Below, piece by piece: positions 1 to 6,209 of a stretch of 7,769 nucleotides of DNA. The notes under the pieces were generated by a model, which worked only from the letters and a program-made list of their open reading frames with translations, made no database searches and was not told the DNA's origin. The first letter of the stretch is position 1. The number at the start of each line of letters is the position of its first letter. The position numbers were made by a program, and so were the translations under genes. Origin of the DNA: an uncultured Roseburia sp. (GTDB lineage Bacteria > Bacillota > Clostridia > Lachnospirales > Lachnospiraceae); assembly GCA_947384095.1 (NCBI GenBank), contig CANDFU010000069.1:1-7769 (forward strand), in the 5' to 3' direction.

Positions 1-1
1 A

Positions 2-1030
2 AGGATGAAACAGAAAAAGTGGTGGGATTATTCCGGAAAAAGGTGGAATTTTGACGGGTATATCTGTCTGCAGTACTCTGCGTTGTGGGGACTGCTCGGC
101 TTGCTGGCAGTCAGATACGGGAATGACCTGCTTTTGAGCGTGTATGACCTTTTACCGGAAGCCGTCGGATTTGTCGTTGTCTGTGTGCTTACAGCAGTCG
201 CAAGCGTGGATTTTGCCGGTTCCCTGATGGCGGCCTGGCATATGCAGGAGCGCCTTCCACGTCTGTTCGCATGGAACAGGAGTCTGCAGAAATGGACTTA
301 CCGGTTTGCATCAGCCGTTTCGGGACATATTGAGGAACGTATCGTGAGGGCTTATCCGGCGACCATGCAGGAAAAAGAAGCGGAAGAGGCCGAGGAAGGC
401 GAGGAAAAATGCAGCCTGGCCGAATTGTTCTGGCTGTTTCTGATCGGGGCTTTTCTGGGGGATATCGTTGAAACTATTTTCTGCAGGATTACGGCGGGAG
501 TCTGGATGAGCAGGAGCAGTCTGGTCTGGGGGCCTTTCAGCGTGGTCTGGGGGCTGGCGATCGCGCTTGTGACAGCGCTGCTTTATAAAGACAGGGATAA
601 GCAGGAACACCATATTTTCTGGGTGGGTATTTTTCTGGGCGGCGCGTATGAGTATATCTGTAGTGTTTTTACAGAGATTTTCTTCGGGAAGGTATTCTGG
701 GATTACAGTGCGATGCCGTTTAACCTGGGAGGGAGAATCAATCTTTTGTATTGCTTTTTCTGGGGGATTGCGGCCGTCGTGTGGATGAAAGGGCTTTACC
801 CGAAAGTTACGCGCCTTATCGGGCTGATACTCAGAAAAACCGGGAAAATCCTGACGCTGTCTCTGACGCTGTTTATGACGGTCAATCTTTGTGTGTCGGT
901 TCTTGCACTGATCCGGTATGATACGCGCTCAGCCGGGACGCAGCCGGTGCGACGGTGGGAACAGGTGATGGACGAGCGGTTTGACGATGAGAGGATGAAG
1001 CGGATTTATCCGAATGCGATTTCACAGTAA
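2..1030 (+). CDS. putative ABC transporter permease, CmpB-like multi-pass membrane protein, 5'-partial
   Basis: This is a membrane protein of the family annotated as putative ABC transporter permease (ABC_trans_CmpB type); no substrate is established. Residues are numbered from the ATG at 5. A motif at about 6-36 (KWWDYSGKRWNFDGYICL onward) recurs at about 232-262 (FWDYSAMPFNLGGRINLL onward), so the protein is built from two related modules. The second module is complete, starting near 143 with FWLFLIGAFLGDIVETIF and WGPFSVVWG. The matching front half of module one is absent before residue 6. Position 5 has no room for a ribosome site, and the codon before it (2-4, AGG) is open, so the real start very likely lies left of the window. 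A charged Glu/Lys-rich linker sits at about 120-138. A last membrane segment (about 281-303) is followed by a short soluble tail ending near ERMKRIYPNA. Family call fairly secure; transport role unproven. Confidence 0.8.
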   Translation, partial: RMKQKKWWDYSGKRWNFDGYICLQYSALWGLLGLLAVRYGNDLLLSVYDLLPEAVGFVVVCVLTAVASVDFAGSLMAAWHMQERLPRLFAWNRSLQKWTYRFASAVSGHIEERIVRAYPATMQEKEAEEAEEGEEKCSLAELFWLFLIGAFLGDIVETIFCRITAGVWMSRSSLVWGPFSVVWGLAIALVTALLYKDRDKQEHHIFWVGIFLGGAYEYICSVFTEIFFGKVFWDYSAMPFNLGGRINLLYCFFWGIAAVVWMKGLYPKVTRLIGLILRKTGKILTLSLTLFMTVNLCVSVLALIRYDTRSAGTQPVRRWEQVMDERFDDERMKRIYPNAISQ

Positions 1031-1038
1031 ACCCTCAA

Positions 1039-1061
1039 GGCGGCCATTCGGGCGCCGCCAG
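1039..1061 (+). other. GC-rich hairpin after the first gene
   Basis: GGCGGC and GCCGCC can pair around a short loop just after the stop codon of the first gene. No T-run follows, so this is not a typical intrinsic terminator. It could protect the mRNA 3' end or act as a weak or factor-assisted terminator. This rests on the inverted repeat alone. Confidence 0.25.
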
Positions 1062-1135
1062 GAATGAAAGCGGGTTTCCTGTGAGGCTGCGGGGGATAAT
1101 CATTTAAAAAGACTGCAAAAACAGGAAAAAAAAAC

Positions 1136-1163
1136 TTGCAATATTTTTTTTTCCTGCTATAAT
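1136..1163 (+). promoter_or_regulatory. sigma-A promoter of the tRNA-Gly gene
   Basis: TTGCAA (1136-1141) and a perfect TATAAT (1158-1163) are separated by 16 bp. The spacer is very T-rich and an A-rich stretch lies just upstream, resembling an UP element. Transcription should begin near 1170, only a few bases before the mature tRNA 5' end at 1173, so the 5' leader would be very short. Confidence 0.85.
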
Positions 1164-1172
1164 ATAAGACAT

Positions 1173-1243
1173 GCAGACATAGTATATCGGTAGTACATCA
1201 GCTTCCCAAGCTGAGGAGGCGGGTTCGATTCCCGTTGTCTGCT
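1173..1243 (+). tRNA. tRNA-Gly (anticodon CCC)
   Basis: The cloverleaf folds fully. The acceptor stem is GCAGACA (1173-1179) with TGTCTGC (1236-1242), and T1243 is the discriminator base. The D arm pairs GTAT with GTAC. The anticodon stem is TCAGC (1198-1202) with GCTGA (1210-1214), with loop TTCCCAA giving anticodon CCC at 1205-1207. The T arm pairs GCGGG with CCCGT around TTCGATT. Anticodon CCC reads GGG (glycine) codons. CCA is not encoded after the discriminator, so the CCA-adding enzyme must supply it. The gene has its own promoter and terminator and stands alone. Confidence 0.97.
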
Positions 1244-1248
1244 GTGAG

Positions 1249-1292
1249 AGCTGTAAAACATTTCAGAGAAAGTGTTTTACAGCTTTTTTTTC
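1249..1292 (+). terminator. intrinsic terminator of the tRNA-Gly unit
   Basis: A perfect 12-bp stem, AGCTGTAAAACA (1249-1260) with TGTTTTACAGCT (1273-1284), encloses a 12-nt loop. The 3' arm runs directly into eight T residues (1284-1291). The stem begins a few bases after the tRNA, so the primary transcript needs 3' trimming before CCA addition. Confidence 0.93.
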
Positions 1293-1463
1293 TTTCATAG
1301 GAAGGACCTTGATTTTAACAGAAGCTTTTTTGCCGCTGCCTTCTGTCGCCGCCAGGTGTAAAATGTGTGAAAGCCATTGTATATTATCTTTCGGGAAATA
1401 GCAATTCTGCAAGAAATTGTCTGCAATGGGAGAAATTGTATGGCGCAAAGCCGTACGACATAA
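1293..1463. other. intergenic stretch without a recognisable gene
   Basis: Together with the esterase promoter and leader this makes about 325 bases with no supported gene. Two modest inverted repeats are visible. One is ACAGAAG (1318-1324) with CTTCTGT (1340-1346) around a 15-nt loop. The other is GTATGGC (1438-1444) with GCCGTAC (1450-1456), which includes one G-T pair and lies just upstream of the next promoter. Neither is followed by a T-run on the + strand. Reading frames crossing the stretch on either strand have no ribosome site and no recognisable protein content. Confidence 0.5.
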
Positions 1464-1492
1464 TTGCACTTGAGAAGTGTATTGTTTATAAT
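1464..1492 (+). promoter_or_regulatory. promoter of the esterase gene, with inverted repeat in the spacer
   Basis: TTGCAC (1464-1469) and a perfect TATAAT (1487-1492) are spaced 17 bp apart, a near-consensus housekeeping promoter. Initiation is expected near 1499, giving a leader of about 120 nt before the ATG at 1618. A small perfect inverted repeat, CACTT-GAG-AAGTG (1467-1479), overlaps the -35 end and the spacer and could be an operator half-site pair. The leader itself can pair GGGCAG (1557-1562) with CTGCCC (1583-1588) just upstream of the ribosome site. Confidence 0.8.
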
Positions 1493-1617
1493 AGAAAGAG
1501 GGAATCACGGCGCGGGGAAGCATGGTGAAAACAGTTGCCGGCGCGATATAAGCCCTGGGCAGCGGGCGGGGAGAGGTGTATCCTGCCCGATTACGGAAAG
1601 GAGACAAGGAAAATACA

Positions 1618-2646
1618 ATGAAGGCAGAGACGATTGTACTGAACGAGAAAAGAAATGTGACATTAACTGCGTACATACAGGGAACGGGGAGCGATTTCCA
1701 CTATGTCACAAGACGCCCGGCAGTCCTGGTGCTTCCGGGAGGCGGTTATCAGTTCTGCTCTGAGAGAGAGGCAGATCCGGTGGCGTCTGCATATCTTAAG
1801 GCTGGATATCAGACGTTTATCCTGCGCTATTCGGTGAGAGAGAATGCAGTATGGCCGAACCCGCTTGACGATTATGAGCAGGCGATGGAGACGATCCGCG
1901 AGAGAGCCGGAGAGTGGGGGATCTATAAGAATAAAATTGCGGTGATTGGATTCTCGGCGGGAGGTCATCTGGCTGCCGCTGCAGCCACGATGGCCAAAAA
2001 CCGTCCGGATGCAGCGATTCTTGGTTATGCGGTGACGGGTATGGATGTAAAGGGATGCAATCCAAGTGCGCCGGACACGACGGGGGCTGTAGACAAGGAT
2101 ACCTGCCCGTGTTTTCTTTTTGCGACCCGGACGGATAATGTCGTTCCGATTGAAAACTCAATTCGTTTTATGAGTGCGCTTGTGGAGGCGGGCATTTCAT
2201 TTGAAAGCCACATTTATGCCTACGGTCCGCATGGATTTTCAACCTGTGATTCATCGGTACAGAGTATTGATACGGAAATCTGTGCCCGTGTGCCGGGCTG
2301 GGTGGAGGACAGTATCGGCTGGCTTAGGGATGTGCTGGGGGATTTTGGGGATGGATGTATGACAGAACCGATCTGTCGGGCGCATGTCACGGGGGATTAT
2401 GACATGTTTTTGTCGGTGGATGCCACGATGCGCTGCCTGATGCGCCATCCGGCTGCCGGGGCGGTGATAAAACCGATGATGAAGAAACTGATGCAGACGC
2501 CCGGCATTCCAAAGACGGACGGAAACATGGAAGAGTTTGTTCAGAAAATGCGGCTGCGGGATATTATGAATTACGTCGATGTGCCGGAGGACGAGATCGA
2601 GGAGTTGAATGAAAAGCTTCTTAAAATACCAAACAGCGGGCTTTAG
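1618..2646 (+). CDS. alpha/beta hydrolase, esterase/lipase-like, with C-terminal extension
   Basis: Predicted serine hydrolase of the alpha/beta-hydrolase fold, related to esterases and carbohydrate acetyl-esterases; the substrate is unknown. Residues count from the ATG at 1618. The oxyanion-hole segment is LPGGGY (39-44), an HGGG-type motif with Pro in place of His. The nucleophile elbow is GFSAGGH with Ser113. The acid is Asp173 in TRTDNVVP and the base is His205 in YGPHGF. The triad order and spacing are normal. There is no signal peptide, so it is probably cytoplasmic. The core ends near 245 and about 95 more residues (248-342) follow that are not part of the usual fold. The ATG at 1618 is preferred because AAGGA (1606-1610) lies 7 nt upstream and GGAAAGGAG (1595-1603) is also close. 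An in-frame GTG at 1576 lacks a good ribosome site and adds 14 residues of no family likeness. The gene appears monocistronic, with its own promoter and terminator. Confidence 0.88.
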   Translation: MKAETIVLNEKRNVTLTAYIQGTGSDFHYVTRRPAVLVLPGGGYQFCSEREADPVASAYLKAGYQTFILRYSVRENAVWPNPLDDYEQAMETIRERAGEWGIYKNKIAVIGFSAGGHLAAAAATMAKNRPDAAILGYAVTGMDVKGCNPSAPDTTGAVDKDTCPCFLFATRTDNVVPIENSIRFMSALVEAGISFESHIYAYGPHGFSTCDSSVQSIDTEICARVPGWVEDSIGWLRDVLGDFGDGCMTEPICRAHVTGDYDMFLSVDATMRCLMRHPAAGAVIKPMMKKLMQTPGIPKTDGNMEEFVQKMRLRDIMNYVDVPEDEIEELNEKLLKIPNSGL

Positions 2647-2661
2647 GAGGCGACGGCAGAT

Positions 2662-2708
2662 AAAAACAGTATTGAAACGAAAAGCATGCGTTTCAATACT
2701 GTTTTTTC
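2662..2708 (+). terminator. strong intrinsic terminator after the esterase gene
   Basis: An 18-bp perfect stem, AAAAACAGTATTGAAACG (2662-2679) with its complement at 2689-2706, surrounds a 9-nt loop. The T-run 2702-2707 forms the end of the 3' arm. Because the 5' arm begins with five A residues, the structure could also stop transcription from the other strand. It insulates the esterase gene from the GntR operon, whose -35 box starts at 2709, immediately after it. Confidence 0.9.
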
Positions 2709-2737
2709 TTGACGTTTTGTATTATTTGTATTAATAT
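2709..2737 (+). promoter_or_regulatory. promoter of the GntR/membrane-protein operon
   Basis: TTGACG (2709-2714, five of six consensus bases) is followed after 17 bp by TAATAT (2732-2737), a weaker -10. The spacer and -10 lie inside the operator repeat described separately. The -35 box begins directly at the end of the preceding terminator, a very compact arrangement. A slightly shifted -10 within the AT-rich 2732-2746 stretch cannot be excluded. Confidence 0.65.
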
Positions 2738-2750
2738 AGATAATACAAAA
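2715..2750 (+). promoter_or_regulatory. predicted GntR operator (11-bp inverted repeat plus direct half-site)
   Basis: TTTTGTATTAT (2715-2725) and ATAATACAAAA (2740-2750) form a perfect 11-bp inverted repeat with a 14-bp gap. In addition TTTGTATTA occurs twice in tandem (2716-2724 and 2725-2733), so three half-sites lie in 36 bp. They cover the promoter spacer and -10. YtrA-type GntR regulators commonly repress their own operon through palindromes of this kind. The pattern is seen directly; binding by the adjacent regulator is inference. Confidence 0.65.
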
Positions 2751-2768
2751 AGCTGAGGGAGGTGGAAG

Positions 2769-3128
2769 ATGGTAATTGCGATTGACGTTGCGTCTCAGGT
2801 CCCTATATACAGGCAGATACGCGACCAGATCGTTCTTGGGATTGCCGACGGAAGACTTGCCGCGGGCGAACAGCTTCCGACGGTACGTGGTCTTGCGGAG
2901 GAGATCGGAATCAATTCCATGACGGTAAACAAAGCCTATCAGCTTTTAAAGCAGGAGGGATATATTGTGACGGAGCGCCGGAATGGCGCGAAAGTACGTG
3001 AGAGCTACAGCGGGGTGAAAGGACTGTCAATGGAGGCGGAAAGGGAACTTGCGCGGATTATTTCGGAGGCTAAGGTTGCAGGGATCACAGAGGAAGCATT
3101 TTTTGAAGTATGCAGAAAGTATTTTTAA
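2769..3128 (+). CDS. GntR-family transcriptional regulator, YtrA subfamily
   Basis: A small (119 residues) DNA-binding regulator. Residues about 10-77 form the GntR winged helix-turn-helix: PIYRQIRDQIVLGI for the first helix, LPTVRGLAEEIGIN for the middle, NSMTVNKAYQLLKQEG for the recognition helix, and YIVTERRNGAKV for the wing. Only about 42 residues follow, mostly helical. That is too short for the usual FadR- or UTRA-type ligand domain and is typical of the YtrA subfamily, which dimerises through this short tail. The start is supported by GGAGG (2758-2762) 6 nt before the ATG. The membrane-protein gene starts 9 bp after the stop, so the two are almost surely co-transcribed. YtrA regulators are usually autorepressors of operons encoding ABC or other membrane proteins, which fits the palindrome over its promoter. 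The inducing signal is unknown. Confidence 0.92.
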   Translation: MVIAIDVASQVPIYRQIRDQIVLGIADGRLAAGEQLPTVRGLAEEIGINSMTVNKAYQLLKQEGYIVTERRNGAKVRESYSGVKGLSMEAERELARIISEAKVAGITEEAFFEVCRKYF

Positions 3129-3137
3129 GGAAGGGGC

Positions 3138-4514
3138 GTGTATGTGATGTTGCAGATGATGTTTTTTTTGACAATGTATCCGGTCGTGTTTATCCTCTAT
3201 TTTGTCATGCGAAGCGCAGGACATGGAAAGAACGGGATGTATTTTGGAGTACACATGAAAGCAGAGTGGACAGAGGATGCCGGGATAAAGGAGATTGCAG
3301 CGGCGTATGACAGAGAGCTGAAAAAAATGATGATCATCTTCGCACTGATCCCGCTGATCACCTTTGTCATCCCATATTTTTCGATTTCGTTCAGCATCTG
3401 GATGATGTGGCTGCTGATGGTGATTTTCGTCCTCATGGTTCCTTATGCCAGAGGCAACAGCAGGATCAAGGCGCGCAAGAGGGAGATGAACTGGGGGAAA
3501 GCCGGGAGCGGCATGAGCTATACGGAGATAAAGAGCGCCGGAAAAGTGCGGTGTGTGAAGCCGGGGCCGTTTTTACTGCCGATCGTGCTGGGAGGAATTG
3601 CGGCGGCGGCCGGGATGTATCACTTTACGCGCAGCGGTCTGCCGGAATTCGGGATTCTTATTATCACTTTTGCCGTGCTCACGGGAGTCATTTTCTGGCT
3701 GGCAGTCTGGATGGACCGTCAGAAAGTCGAAGTGATCAGCAGCGAGAGCGAGGTGAACTTAAACTATGCCAGGGCCAGGAAAAATCTCTGGAAAAATATG
3801 TGGCTGATTCTGGCATGGCTGAACACCGTTTTTATGGTTATTGTTATGGCGGCAATCGAGATGGACCGGATGTCCGTGATCATGTGGGGCGGGGCTGTTT
3901 ATACGCTGGCGACGCTGGCGCTGATGTATTACGTGTGGAGGAGGGTCTTAAAGGTAGAGCAACGCTATGGCGGACAGAGGGATCTTCCGGTGGAAGACGA
4001 TGAAGACAACTGGCTCTGGGGAATGCTTTATTATAATAAAAACGACAGGCACGTTATGGTGAGCAGGCGTGTGGGAATCGGAACGACGATGAACCTGGCG
4101 ACACCGTTTGGAATGGGATTTACGCTATTTGGCGCAGCCTGTCTTGCCGTGATCCCGCTGATGTGCGTCTGGCTTATCATGGAAGAGTTTACGCCGCTGC
4201 GTCTTGCGGTTGTCGGGGATACGCTGACGGCGACGCATATTAAGGTGGAATATGAGATCCCGGTGACAGACATCAGAGAGATTGCTTTGATTGATGAAAG
4301 ACCCAGATGGTCTAAGGTGAGCGGGACAGGGATGGATAATCTGTGTAAGGGAACGTTTCATATCCGGAATGAGGGCAGATGCGAGGTTTTTTTAAATCCG
4401 CAGAATGATATTTTTCTGCAGATCGGGACTGAGGAAGGGATGTATTACATGAGCGCCGCGGATGACGAGGAAACACGGCAGATTTATGAACAGATTGCCG
4501 CTGGCGGCCGATAA
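3138..4514 (+). CDS. multi-pass membrane protein, DUF1648/DUF5808-like with C-terminal PH-like domain
   Basis: Integral membrane protein of unknown function, partner of the preceding GntR regulator. About eight hydrophobic segments are visible: 9-25, 65-81, 86-102, 143-163, 171-191, 220-240, 246-266 and 323-347 (numbered from GTG 3138). The stretch GMYFGVHMKAEWTEDAGIKEI (33-53) after the first segment resembles the DUF1648-type N-terminal region. LYYNKNDRHVMVSRRVGIGT with TMNLATP (297-323) matches the DUF5808 pattern. Residues about 353-455 (RLAVVGDTLTATHIKVEYEI through a DEETRQIYEQI helix) look like a bacterial PH-type beta domain, probably facing the cytoplasm. The start is uncertain: GTG 3138 has AGGA 6 nt upstream, GTG 3144 has AAGGGG 7 nt upstream, and ATG 3147 has the same AAGGGG 10 nt upstream. 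Domain names are by eye. No transport or enzymatic motif is recognisable. Confidence 0.8.
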   Translation: MYVMLQMMFFLTMYPVVFILYFVMRSAGHGKNGMYFGVHMKAEWTEDAGIKEIAAAYDRELKKMMIIFALIPLITFVIPYFSISFSIWMMWLLMVIFVLMVPYARGNSRIKARKREMNWGKAGSGMSYTEIKSAGKVRCVKPGPFLLPIVLGGIAAAAGMYHFTRSGLPEFGILIITFAVLTGVIFWLAVWMDRQKVEVISSESEVNLNYARARKNLWKNMWLILAWLNTVFMVIVMAAIEMDRMSVIMWGGAVYTLATLALMYYVWRRVLKVEQRYGGQRDLPVEDDEDNWLWGMLYYNKNDRHVMVSRRVGIGTTMNLATPFGMGFTLFGAACLAVIPLMCVWLIMEEFTPLRLAVVGDTLTATHIKVEYEIPVTDIREIALIDERPRWSKVSGTGMDNLCKGTFHIRNEGRCEVFLNPQNDIFLQIGTEEGMYYMSAADDEETRQIYEQIAAGGR

Positions 4515-4687
4515 ATGCCCGCAGAAAGAAAAAGCGTCTGCTGCTTCGGATATTGCAGACAGAAACCGCAATGCGATTTTGCGCGGGATTCATGGAAAAG
4601 AAAAGCTGGCTGAAAAACCGGAATCGTGTTATCCTTATTTTACAGAGACTGACAGCCGGGATATTCCCGCGGAACGGAGGATAACAG
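4515..4687. other. 173-bp gap before the MATE gene, no clear promoter or terminator
   Basis: No hairpin followed by T residues on the + strand and no convincing -35/-10 pair are visible. A 6-bp inverted repeat, GTCTGC (4536-4541) with GCAGAC (4555-4560), is followed by a T-rich tract only when read on the minus strand, where no gene is evident. The MATE gene may therefore be partly read through from the GntR operon, or use a weak promoter not recognised here. Confidence 0.4.
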
Positions 4688-6055
4688 ATGCAGGATACGG
4701 ATAATGCGCAGTATAAAAAAATGACGGAGACGCCGGTGCCAAAGCTGATTCTTATGCTTGGAATACCGACGACGATCAGCATGCTCGTCACGAGTATTTA
4801 TAATATGGCAGATACTTACTTTGTCGGACAGATCAATACGAGCGCGTCCGGTGCAGTGGGCGTTGTGTTTGGCCTTATGGCAATCATCCAGGCGTTTGGG
4901 TTTATGTTCGGGCATGGGGCGGGGAGTATTATTTCCAGGCGGCTGGGGGCGCGGGACGTGGAGAGCGCATCGCGGTTTGCCTCAACCAGTTTTGCGTGTG
5001 CGGCGGTGACAGGCGGCCTGATCACGTTTTTCGGCCTGCTGTTTTTAGAGCCTTTGATGCGGCTGCTGGGGAGCACGGATACGATTCTTCCCTACGCGAA
5101 AACCTACGCGGCGTTTATATTGTGCGCCGCTCCGGTTATGACCTGCAGCTGTGTGCTGAATAATATTTTGCGGTATGAGGGTAGGGCGACGTTTGCGATG
5201 GTGGGGCTGACGACCGGAGGGATTTTAAATATATTCGGGGACTGGCTTCTGATGAGCCGTTTTTCACTCGGTGTGACAGGGGCCGGAATCTCTACCGCGG
5301 TATCGCAGGCGATCAGCTTTTTGCTTCTGCTGTATATGTTTGTGAGCCACAGGACAGAGAGCAGACTGTCTGTAAAATGGCTTTCGAGGGATCCGGGGGA
5401 TGTGGCGCTGATCTGTAAGACGGGGCTGCCGAGCCTGATGCGCCAGGGACTATCCAGCGTTTCGACGATGGTGTTAAACGGCAGGGCGGGCGTATACGGG
5501 GATACGGCTGTGGCGGCGATGGCGATCGTTAACCGTATCTGTTTTCTGATCTTTTCGATCGGTCTTGGCATCGGACAGGGATTTCAGCCGGTATCTGCGT
5601 TCAACTACGGCGCGAAAAAATATGACCGTGTGCGGAAGGGGTTTTACTTTACCTGGATAGCCGGGGAAGTTCTGCTGGGTACGATTGCTCTTGCAGGGAT
5701 GTGCGCGCCAGGGCAGCTCGTGGGATTTTTCAGAGATGATCCAAAGGTTGTGGAGATCGGGAGTTTTGCCCTTGTCGTCTCGCTGGCGTCACTGTTTTTT
5801 CAGCCGCTCTCGGTCTGCGCGAATATGATGTTTCAGAGTGTAGGGAAAAACGGAGTCGCATCCTTTCTGTCGAGTTTAAGGAGCGGGTTATTTTTTATAC
5901 CTGTGATCCTGGTTCTGTCCGCATGCCTGGGGCTTACGGGGGTGGAGATATCTCAGACGGTGACGGATGTGCTGACATTTCTGGTGTCGGTGCCGTTTAC
6001 ACTGCGTTTTTTAAATGAGCTTAAGCGTCTGGAGGCGCGGGAGAAAAGCCGTTGA
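4688..6055 (+). CDS. MATE-family multidrug/toxin efflux transporter
   Basis: Predicted cation-coupled exporter of the MATE family, DinF/MepA-like branch, in the cytoplasmic membrane. At 455 residues it has the usual length, with hydrophobic segments throughout consistent with 12 helices in two halves. Typical signatures are PKLILMLGIPTTISMLVTS (18-36), IYNMADTYFVGQ (37-48), GAGSIISRRLGARD (77-90), LRYEGRATFAMVG (161-173) and, opening the second half, GIGQGFQPVSAFNYGAKKYD (294-313), which is strongly conserved in MepA-like proteins. The ATG is supported by GGAGG (4676-4680) 7 nt upstream. Substrates cannot be read from the sequence; family members export cationic drugs, dyes and antibiotics or unknown metabolites. 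It follows a GntR regulator and membrane protein at 173 bp, so common control is possible but unshown. No truncation or frameshift is visible. Confidence 0.93.
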   Translation: MQDTDNAQYKKMTETPVPKLILMLGIPTTISMLVTSIYNMADTYFVGQINTSASGAVGVVFGLMAIIQAFGFMFGHGAGSIISRRLGARDVESASRFASTSFACAAVTGGLITFFGLLFLEPLMRLLGSTDTILPYAKTYAAFILCAAPVMTCSCVLNNILRYEGRATFAMVGLTTGGILNIFGDWLLMSRFSLGVTGAGISTAVSQAISFLLLLYMFVSHRTESRLSVKWLSRDPGDVALICKTGLPSLMRQGLSSVSTMVLNGRAGVYGDTAVAAMAIVNRICFLIFSIGLGIGQGFQPVSAFNYGAKKYDRVRKGFYFTWIAGEVLLGTIALAGMCAPGQLVGFFRDDPKVVEIGSFALVVSLASLFFQPLSVCANMMFQSVGKNGVASFLSSLRSGLFFIPVILVLSACLGLTGVEISQTVTDVLTFLVSVPFTLRFLNELKRLEAREKSR

Positions 6056-6080
6056 AATCCAGGTGAAAGCGTGATATGAT
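6052..6080 (+). promoter_or_regulatory. extended -10 promoter upstream of the DUF362 gene
   Basis: TTGAAA (6052-6057) overlaps the stop codon of the MATE gene. After 17 bp comes TATGAT (6075-6080), preceded by TGA (6072-6074), giving an extended -10 (TGN-TATGAT). Initiation near 6087 would yield a leader of about 120 nt that contains a stable hairpin. Confidence 0.6.
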
Positions 6081-6105
6081 CTGCATATAAGAAGGAAGAC
6101 AGTGT

Positions 6106-6133
6106 AAGAAAGAAGGCGGACGGTTTCTTTTTT
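6106..6133 (+). terminator. possible weak AT-rich terminator after the MATE gene
   Basis: AAGAAAGAA (6106-6114) can pair with TTCTTTTTT (6125-6133) around a G/C-rich 10-nt loop. The 3' arm is itself the T-run. The stem contains almost only A-T pairs and one G-T pair, so it is weak. If the promoter at 6052-6080 is real, this element lies in the leader of the DUF362 mRNA. Confidence 0.25.
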
Positions 6134-6140
6134 GCACCTG

Positions 6141-6163
6141 GCTTTGCGTCGGGGCCGCAAAGC
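6141..6163 (+). other. leader hairpin upstream of the DUF362 gene
   Basis: GCTTTGCG (6141-6148) pairs perfectly with CGCAAAGC (6156-6163) around the 7-nt loop TCGGGGC. It lies about 35 nt before the ribosome site and has no T-run behind it, so it is not an intrinsic terminator. A separate 7-bp inverted repeat, CCAGGTG (6059-6065) with CACCTGG (6135-6141), brackets the interval between the promoter and the hairpin. Role unknown. Confidence 0.45.
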
Positions 6164-6209
6164 GGGATTTATGTCTTCGAAATAAAGCGCTCCGGTATGG
6201 AGGATTCAG

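Noticed and set aside
1173..1243. tRNA-Gly as an integration site for a mobile element
   Set aside because: No duplicate of the tRNA 3' end and no integrase gene are visible in the window; the surroundings look like ordinary chromosome.
1576..1617. GTG at 1576 as the esterase start
   Set aside because: It has no good ribosome site and the extra 14 residues do not resemble the family. The ATG at 1618 has AAGGA at ideal distance.
1464..1763. A + strand frame of 99 codons starting in the esterase promoter
   Set aside because: Its start lies at the -35 box, upstream of the predicted transcription start, and it runs out of frame into the esterase gene with no family likeness.
4536..4560. Minus-strand terminator-like hairpin (GTCTGC/GCAGAC followed by a T-rich tract on the complement)
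   Set aside because: No gene on the minus strand could use it, the stem is only 6 bp and the loop is 13 nt.
4312..4791. Minus-strand frame of 159 codons across the gap before the MATE gene
   Set aside because: It overlaps the ends of two secure + strand genes, has low-complexity Arg/Ser content and no ribosome site.
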